From the NCBI GenBank assembly GCA_964529445.1, contig CAZGWJ010000049.1, positions 1 through 19,450 on the forward strand: 19,450 bases of DNA, written 5' to 3'. The notes beneath the pieces were generated by a model, which worked only from the letters and a program-made list of their open reading frames with translations, searched no databases and was not told the DNA's origin. A program made the position numbers and the translations under genes. Origin of the DNA: CAZGWJ01 sp964529445 (GTDB lineage Bacteria; Oederibacteriota; Muellerivitia; Muellerivitales; Muellerivitaceae). This document shows positions 15,874 through 19,450 of this stretch, in pieces. The first letter of the stretch is position 1. Each line of letters begins with the position of its first letter.

Positions 15874-15879
15874 GGACCG

Positions 15880-15886
15880 CTCCTTT
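15880..15886 (-). promoter_or_regulatory. Ribosome binding site deciding the membrane protein start
   Basis: AAAGGAG on the minus strand is spaced 6 nt from GTG 15873. The 10-bp segment GGACCGCTCC overlapping it (15874-15883) recurs exactly at 15930-15939 just after the yajQ stop. Confidence 0.7.
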
Positions 15887-15916
15887 CGGGCATTCGAGAA
15901 GGTCAACCTTCGGCTA

Positions 15917-15935
15917 CGGTCCCCTGCCGGGACCG
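15917..15935. repeat. Hairpin after yajQ
   Basis: A perfect 7-bp stem CGGTCCC/GGGACCG with a 5-nt loop lies 6 nt after the yajQ stop. No T-run follows, so it is more likely an mRNA processing or stability structure than a terminator. Confidence 0.4.
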
Positions 15936-15940
15936 CTCCG

Positions 15941-16441
15941 TCAACGATAGTTGACGAACTGCAGTGGGACCTTGATGTCGGCGGAACCCCTCAGCATCTG
16001 GATCACGGCCTGGAGGTCATCCCGGCTCTTGCCCGAGACCCTCACCTTGTTCTCCTGGATGGAGGCCTGCACCTTGAGTTTCGAATCCTTGATGCGCTTC
16101 ACGATGTCCTTGGCGGCATCCATCGGCAGACCCGACACGATCTTGACGACCTGGCGGGCCGTTCCCCCGAAGGCCTGCTCCACCTTCTGGGCGTCGAGGG
16201 CCTTGAGGGAGATGCCTCGCTTGACGATGCGGCCCTGGAGGATCTCCACGACGGCCTTGAGACGCGATTCGTCGTCCGAGGACAGGTGCAGTTCCTTCTC
16301 GGTGCGCTTCAGTTCGATGGAGGATTTGGAGTTCTTGAAATCGTAACGCTGGCCGATCTCCTTGAGGGCCTGGTTGACCGCGTTATCGACCTCCTGGAGG
16401 TCCACCTCGGAGACCACGTCGAACGAGGAAGCGTCTGCCAC
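15941..16441 (-). CDS. yajQ: YajQ family nucleotide-binding protein
   Basis: YajQ (UPF0234) proteins are small cytoplasmic proteins with two ferredoxin-like domains; a Xanthomonas member was described as a cyclic di-GMP-binding effector, and others bind nucleic acid. The 166-residue sequence matches the family throughout: FDVVSEVDLQEVDNAVNQA (7-25), RYDFKNSKSSIEL (32-44), the LKAVVEILQGRIVKRGISLKA stretch, KIVSGLPMDAAKDIVKRIKD, VQASIQENKVRVSGKSRDDL, and the C-terminal end VPLQFVNYR. The start is GTG 16441, one residue group longer at the N-terminus than many homologues; the Shine-Dalgarno is weak. A repeat unit ends only 14 nt upstream. The actual role here is not indicated by neighbours. Confidence 0.94.
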   Translation of the reverse strand: MADASSFDVVSEVDLQEVDNAVNQALKEIGQRYDFKNSKSSIELKRTEKELHLSSDDESRLKAVVEILQGRIVKRGISLKALDAQKVEQAFGGTARQVVKIVSGLPMDAAKDIVKRIKDSKLKVQASIQENKVRVSGKSRDDLQAVIQMLRGSADIKVPLQFVNYR

Positions 16442-16454
16442 CCGAACACCCCGT

Positions 16455-16550
16455 TGACCGCAGAGTCACAGAGCCGCAGAGAAAGCCGATCCGTTCGAAC
16501 GGTCATTCTCTGCGTGGCCCCGAAGGGGCCCTGCGTCCCTGCGGTGAAAT
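16455..16550. repeat. Facing pair of GCAGAG-type repeats around a 12-bp palindrome
   Basis: The left arm (16455-16485) reads TGACCGCAGAGTCACAGAGC and continues CGCAGAGAAAG. The right arm (16505-16550) is an inverted relative whose complement reads TTTCACCGCAGGGACGCAGG and continues to CGCAGAGAAT. Between them lies the perfect palindrome CCGTTCGAACGG (16491-16502). Inside the right arm is a hairpin GGCCCC-GAA-GGGGCC (16516-16530). Together they fill almost the whole gap between rodZ and yajQ. Confidence 0.75.
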
Positions 16551-16560
16551 GTTTCCGTTC

Positions 16561-17559
16561 CTAATTTTTCGGCAGGCGGAGTTCCAGGACCTGGCCGGGA
16601 GCGCCCAGGACACCCTGCGGCTCGCCGTCGTACCAGAGGTCAACTCCCGCCGCATTCCCCAGCTTGACGGTGAAGTATTTCTCGGCCTTGAACGACTTGA
16701 CGGCCCCCTTGGCAAGGACGAATTCCCAGGTCTTGACCCCGTCCATCCCGACCAGGACCCAGGATTCCTCCCGGCCCTTGAGCACGATATGACGGTACTT
16801 GTCATCGAAGGTCAGGGGCACGGCACCCTGCACGGAACGATCGTCCTTCGAATCCGCTTTGGCCTCGACCGCCTTGGGAACCTGCGCGGGCTCGCGCTTC
16901 GCGACCGCGACCGTCGGCGTGGGAACGGGGGTCGGCGGGACGGCCTTGCCCTTCTGCGCGACCTCCGCATGGGGGGTGGGCGTCTCCGGGACGGGAACCG
17001 CCGCCTTCCGTTCCGGGAAACGAATGGGGTGAGCCTGGAAGAACGACCAGGCGTAATAGGCGGCGATCAGGCAGACCAGGACGATCGCGGCGTTCTTGAG
17101 CGGTTTCTTCCAGGCACCCGGAGGGATCAGCGCCTTGTCCCGCCGCAGGAAGGGTTCAGTTTTCAACGGGACCGTCTCCTCACGGCCCGCTTCCGCATCC
17201 TCGTCGAACGTGATGAGGAAATCCTGGGGCGTCGGCTGGGATACGGGATCGGGCATGCGCCGCTTCTCGAAGAGCGCATGGCTCCGGGGGGTCGGCATCT
17301 CGACGAGGGGCCGGACCGGGACGGGCTTCGGGACCACCTCCTCCTCGTATTGCCGCGTGATGATGCCCGGATCAGCCCCCACAACCTTGGCGTAGGCTCG
17401 CAGGAACCCCTTGGCATAGGTATCCGAGGGGAAGATGTCGAACTGGTCCGACTCGAGGGCTTCCAGGTACTTCATGGCGATCTTGGTCTTCTGGGAGACC
17501 TGTTCCAGCGTGATTCGTTTGGACTCCCTCATCTGGCGCAAATCGGATCCCACGCTCAT
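16561..17559 (-). CDS. rodZ: RodZ-like cytoskeletal/cell-shape protein (HTH, membrane, DUF4115)
   Basis: RodZ links the MreB cytoskeleton to the cell-wall elongation machinery across the inner membrane. The 332-residue protein shows the family order: an N-terminal helix-turn-helix domain (about 3-70, LRQMRESKRITLEQVSQKTK and DTYAKGFLRAYAK), a linker, one membrane segment (about 157-174), a periplasmic Pro/Thr-rich linker (186-232, with PTPVPTPT), and a C-terminal DUF4115 beta domain (about 245-330) containing SWVLVGMDG and GEPQGVLGAPGQV. ATG 17559 follows the lolA stop codon with no gap (TAAATG), so translation is probably coupled; GGAAGGAG lies 11 nt upstream inside lolA. No mreB is visible in the window. 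A 119-nt repeat-filled gap separates it from yajQ. Confidence 0.88.
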   Translation of the reverse strand: MSVGSDLRQMRESKRITLEQVSQKTKIAMKYLEALESDQFDIFPSDTYAKGFLRAYAKVVGADPGIITRQYEEEVVPKPVPVRPLVEMPTPRSHALFEKRRMPDPVSQPTPQDFLITFDEDAEAGREETVPLKTEPFLRRDKALIPPGAWKKPLKNAAIVLVCLIAAYYAWSFFQAHPIRFPERKAAVPVPETPTPHAEVAQKGKAVPPTPVPTPTVAVAKREPAQVPKAVEAKADSKDDRSVQGAVPLTFDDKYRHIVLKGREESWVLVGMDGVKTWEFVLAKGAVKSFKAEKYFTVKLGNAAGVDLWYDGEPQGVLGAPGQVLELRLPKN

Positions 17560-18462
17560 TTAGAACACCGCTCCTTCCACGGTCTGTGCGTCATCCGGGG
17601 GCGAAAATTCGAACGTCGAATCCGGCACACCCTCGTCGAACCGGAACTTCTGGAAAGTCGCCTTGGTCTCCACCGAGGGCGACTGCATGCGCACCTGGAC
17701 GGGCCACCAAGTCCTCTTGTTGACGACCACCCGCATGCGCTCGAAGAGGGCATCCGAAACCTTGGGCACCAGGAGGAGCGTCACCTCCTCCGAGGTCTCC
17801 TGGACGACGGACACACGGCTGATGGCCATGTACTGGTTGAGTTCATGGCCGACCCCCAGGTAGACCGGCTCCCCCCCCTTGCCCGCCTTCTGTTTATACA
17901 CCATGTTCTGGGTGGGTTGGTACATCTGGATGACCTCATCCCGGATATACAGGAATTGCTCGATGGGATGGGTGTAATGGACGAACACCTTGCCGGGGTT
18001 CTTCATGACCACGACGCCCCGGACGTTCTGCTTGACCCCCGAAAGGGCGTCTTTCATCTCCATCTTCAACTCCATGCGGACGTCCTTCATGGCCGCCTGG
18101 GCCGCATCCACGCGCCGGGAGATCTCCTTCACGCTCAATCCCATGACCGCCCCCCCATCGAGGAGACCTTCCGCATCGGCGGCGGGATCGCCTGCAGGAA
18201 CCACCGTGGGCGTCGGCGAAGGGACGCTTTTCCCTTTCTTCGGCTTCGGGGTCTTCGTCGGGGACAAAACAGGGGTCGTTTGTTTCCGGGGCTTCGGTTT
18301 CGGCTTGATCTGGACCGCCTTCTTCGGGGTCGGCGCGGGGGACACGCGCGGTTCCGCCCGTCCCGGTGTCGGGAGGGTTTCCCGCGCATGCGAAACCGCA
18401 AGAAAGGCGGCCAGGATCACCGTGGTCGCCGCCGCCAGGAACCTAGTCTTTCCCGTTCTCAT
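17560..18462 (-). CDS. LolA-like outer-membrane lipoprotein carrier with long Pro/Lys linker
   Basis: LolA proteins ferry lipoproteins through the periplasm from LolCDE to the outer membrane. From ATG 18462 the protein has 300 residues: a signal peptide (about 1-26, cleavage near SHA-RE, no lipobox Cys), a strongly Pro/Lys/Thr-rich stretch (about 30-95, with KPKPKPRK and PSPTPT), then a LolA-type beta domain (about 108-300) with GVVVMKNPGKVFVHYTHP and DEVIQMYQPTQNMVY. LolA is usually near 200 residues; the excess is the linker. Assignment to LolA rather than another LolA-fold protein is likely but not certain. ATG 18462 has GAGGAGGAG 4 nt upstream, inside the end of ftsK, and overlaps ftsK by 20 nt; the longer open frame would read deep into ftsK. 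Confidence 0.8.
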   Translation of the reverse strand: MRTGKTRFLAAATTVILAAFLAVSHARETLPTPGRAEPRVSPAPTPKKAVQIKPKPKPRKQTTPVLSPTKTPKPKKGKSVPSPTPTVVPAGDPAADAEGLLDGGAVMGLSVKEISRRVDAAQAAMKDVRMELKMEMKDALSGVKQNVRGVVVMKNPGKVFVHYTHPIEQFLYIRDEVIQMYQPTQNMVYKQKAGKGGEPVYLGVGHELNQYMAISRVSVVQETSEEVTLLLVPKVSDALFERMRVVVNKRTWWPVQVRMQSPSVETKATFQKFRFDEGVPDSTFEFSPPDDAQTVEGAVF

Positions 18463-19450
18463 CGTTCTCCTCCTCGTCCGAGGTGCCGTCCGGGGTCCCG
18501 CCCTCGCCAGGAAGGTCCCCCAAGTTTTTGACCAACACCTTGCGCGGTTTGTTCCCGTCCGGAGGACCCACGATCCCGCGCTTTTCCATGTCATCCAGAA
18601 GACGGGCCGCCCGGCCGTAACCGATCTTCAGCCTCCGTTGCAGGAGGGACGTGGAGGCCTGCTTGGCCAGGACGACGGCCTCGACGGCCTCATCGTAGAG
18701 GTCATCTTCGCTGTCCTCCGAGACCAGTTCCCGGGCCTTCTCGGAGAGGTCCACGGCATAGTCGGGTTCGCCCTGTGATCGCCAGAAATCGGCCAGGCGC
18801 TCGACCTCGTCGGTCGTGACGTAGGCGCCCTGAAGTCGCACGGGCTTCGGGGTACCCGAAGGCAGATAGAGCATGTCGCCACGGCCCAGGAGGGCCTCGG
18901 CGCCGTTCGCGTCCAAGATGGTGCGCGAATCCACCTTCGAGAAGACCTGGAAAGCCACCCGGGAGGGGAAATTGGCCTTGATCGTCCCCGTGATGACCTC
19001 GACCGAGGGTCTCTGAGTGGCCAGAACGAGGTGGATGCCGACAGCCCGGGCCATCTGGGCGAGACGCGCGATGGCATCCTCCACCTGGTCCTTGGCCGTC
19101 ATCATGAGATCCGCCAACTCGTCGATCAGGACCACGATGTAGTACAGCGTATCCTCGTCGGCCGTCCCCTCGGCCCTCTTCTTCAGGACCTTGGCATTGT
19201 AGGTGTCGATGTCCCGCACGCCCGCGTGGGCCAGCTTGTGGTAGCGCTCCTCCATCTCCGAGACCAACCACTTGAGGGCCCGTTGGGCCTCCTTGGGGTC
19301 GTTCACGACCGGCACGGCCAAGTGCGGTAAACCCTGGAACGTGGTCATCTCGACGCGCTTGGGGTCCACGAGAAGCAGACGAACCTCCTCGGGAGTGGAA
19401 CGGAGGAGGAGGCTCGCTACGATCACGTTCACGCACACGCTCTTGCCGGA
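18443..19450 (-). CDS. ftsK: DNA translocase FtsK, C-terminal part (5' end outside window)
   Basis: FtsK/SpoIIIE pumps chromosomal DNA at the division septum and activates XerCD dimer resolution. The 335 residues present begin inside the Walker A motif (SGKSVCVN at the window edge). They continue with VDPKRVEMTTFQGLPHL, Walker B VVLIDELADLMM, the LATQRPSVEVITGTIKANFPSR segment, and DANGAEALLGRGDMLYLPSG. A C-terminal winged-helix gamma domain (about 255-315: DEAVEAVVLAKQASTSLLQRR and GYGRAARLLDDMEKRGIVG) would read KOPS-type polar sequences. The acidic end DEEENDENGKD overlaps the lolA start by 20 nt. The missing upstream part should hold the membrane anchor, linker and alpha domain. Confidence 0.97.
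   Translation of the reverse strand, partial: SGKSVCVNVIVASLLLRSTPEEVRLLLVDPKRVEMTTFQGLPHLAVPVVNDPKEAQRALKWLVSEMEERYHKLAHAGVRDIDTYNAKVLKKRAEGTADEDTLYYIVVLIDELADLMMTAKDQVEDAIARLAQMARAVGIHLVLATQRPSVEVITGTIKANFPSRVAFQVFSKVDSRTILDANGAEALLGRGDMLYLPSGTPKPVRLQGAYVTTDEVERLADFWRSQGEPDYAVDLSEKARELVSEDSEDDLYDEAVEAVVLAKQASTSLLQRRLKIGYGRAARLLDDMEKRGIVGPPDGNKPRKVLVKNLGDLPGEGGTPDGTSDEEENDENGKD
18467..18475 (-). promoter_or_regulatory. lolA ribosome binding site embedded in ftsK
   Basis: GAGGAGGAG on the minus strand lies 4 nt before ATG 18462. The same bases encode the Asp/Glu-rich end of FtsK, linking translation of the two genes. Confidence 0.7.

Noticed and set aside
16549..18531. 660-codon plus-strand open frame opposite rodZ and lolA
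   Set aside because: Its Arg/Gly/His-rich translation is the mirror of GC-rich codon usage in the real genes on the other strand.

Overview
The window reads as chromosomal core sequence from a GC-rich, Gram-negative-type (diderm) bacterium. It holds an rRNA operon start, aminoacyl-tRNA synthetases, a bifunctional penicillin-binding protein, a LolA-like periplasmic carrier and FtsK, and no phage, transposase or CRISPR. The order recO-glyQ-glyS-ppdK, with a separate alpha/beta glycyl-tRNA synthetase, recalls deltaproteobacteria and several little-cultured diderm phyla. I cannot assign a phylum by eye; the 16S fragment at the left edge would settle it.

Layout. At 1-826 lies the 5' half of a 16S rRNA gene on the minus strand, with a structured leader and two good tandem sigma70-type promoters (1142-1225). 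tyrS (minus) and a class A PBP gene (plus, the only protein gene on that strand) diverge from about 2600-2750. Two minus-strand single-gene units follow: a divergent MogA/MoaB-like protein, and a secreted beta-helix protein with a long Pro/Ala tail. From 7.6 kb to the right edge every gene is on the minus strand. Read in transcription order from the right they are ftsK (cut by the window edge), a lolA-like gene, a rodZ-like gene, yajQ, an unknown six-helix membrane protein, recO, glyQ, glyS and ppdK.

How it fits together. The genes form housekeeping groups: translation (16S, TyrRS, GlyRS), cell wall and envelope (PBP1A, RodZ, LolA-like, beta-helix protein), chromosome handling (FtsK, RecO) and central metabolism (PPDK). 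ftsK, lolA and rodZ are translationally packed: a 20-nt overlap, then a zero-nt junction. The rest of the minus-strand series is broken by gaps of 67-412 nt.

The least ordinary material is in those gaps and in two proteins. Short degenerate repeats built on ACGAAG or GCAGAG sit just upstream of glyS, recO and yajQ. A module of three successive hairpins lies between glyS and ppdK. The MogA-like protein has lost the usual GGTG/RD signature. The beta-helix protein ends in an acidic repeat tail. I see no convincing new multi-gene system. Nearly all calls come from motif recognition and were not checked by search.
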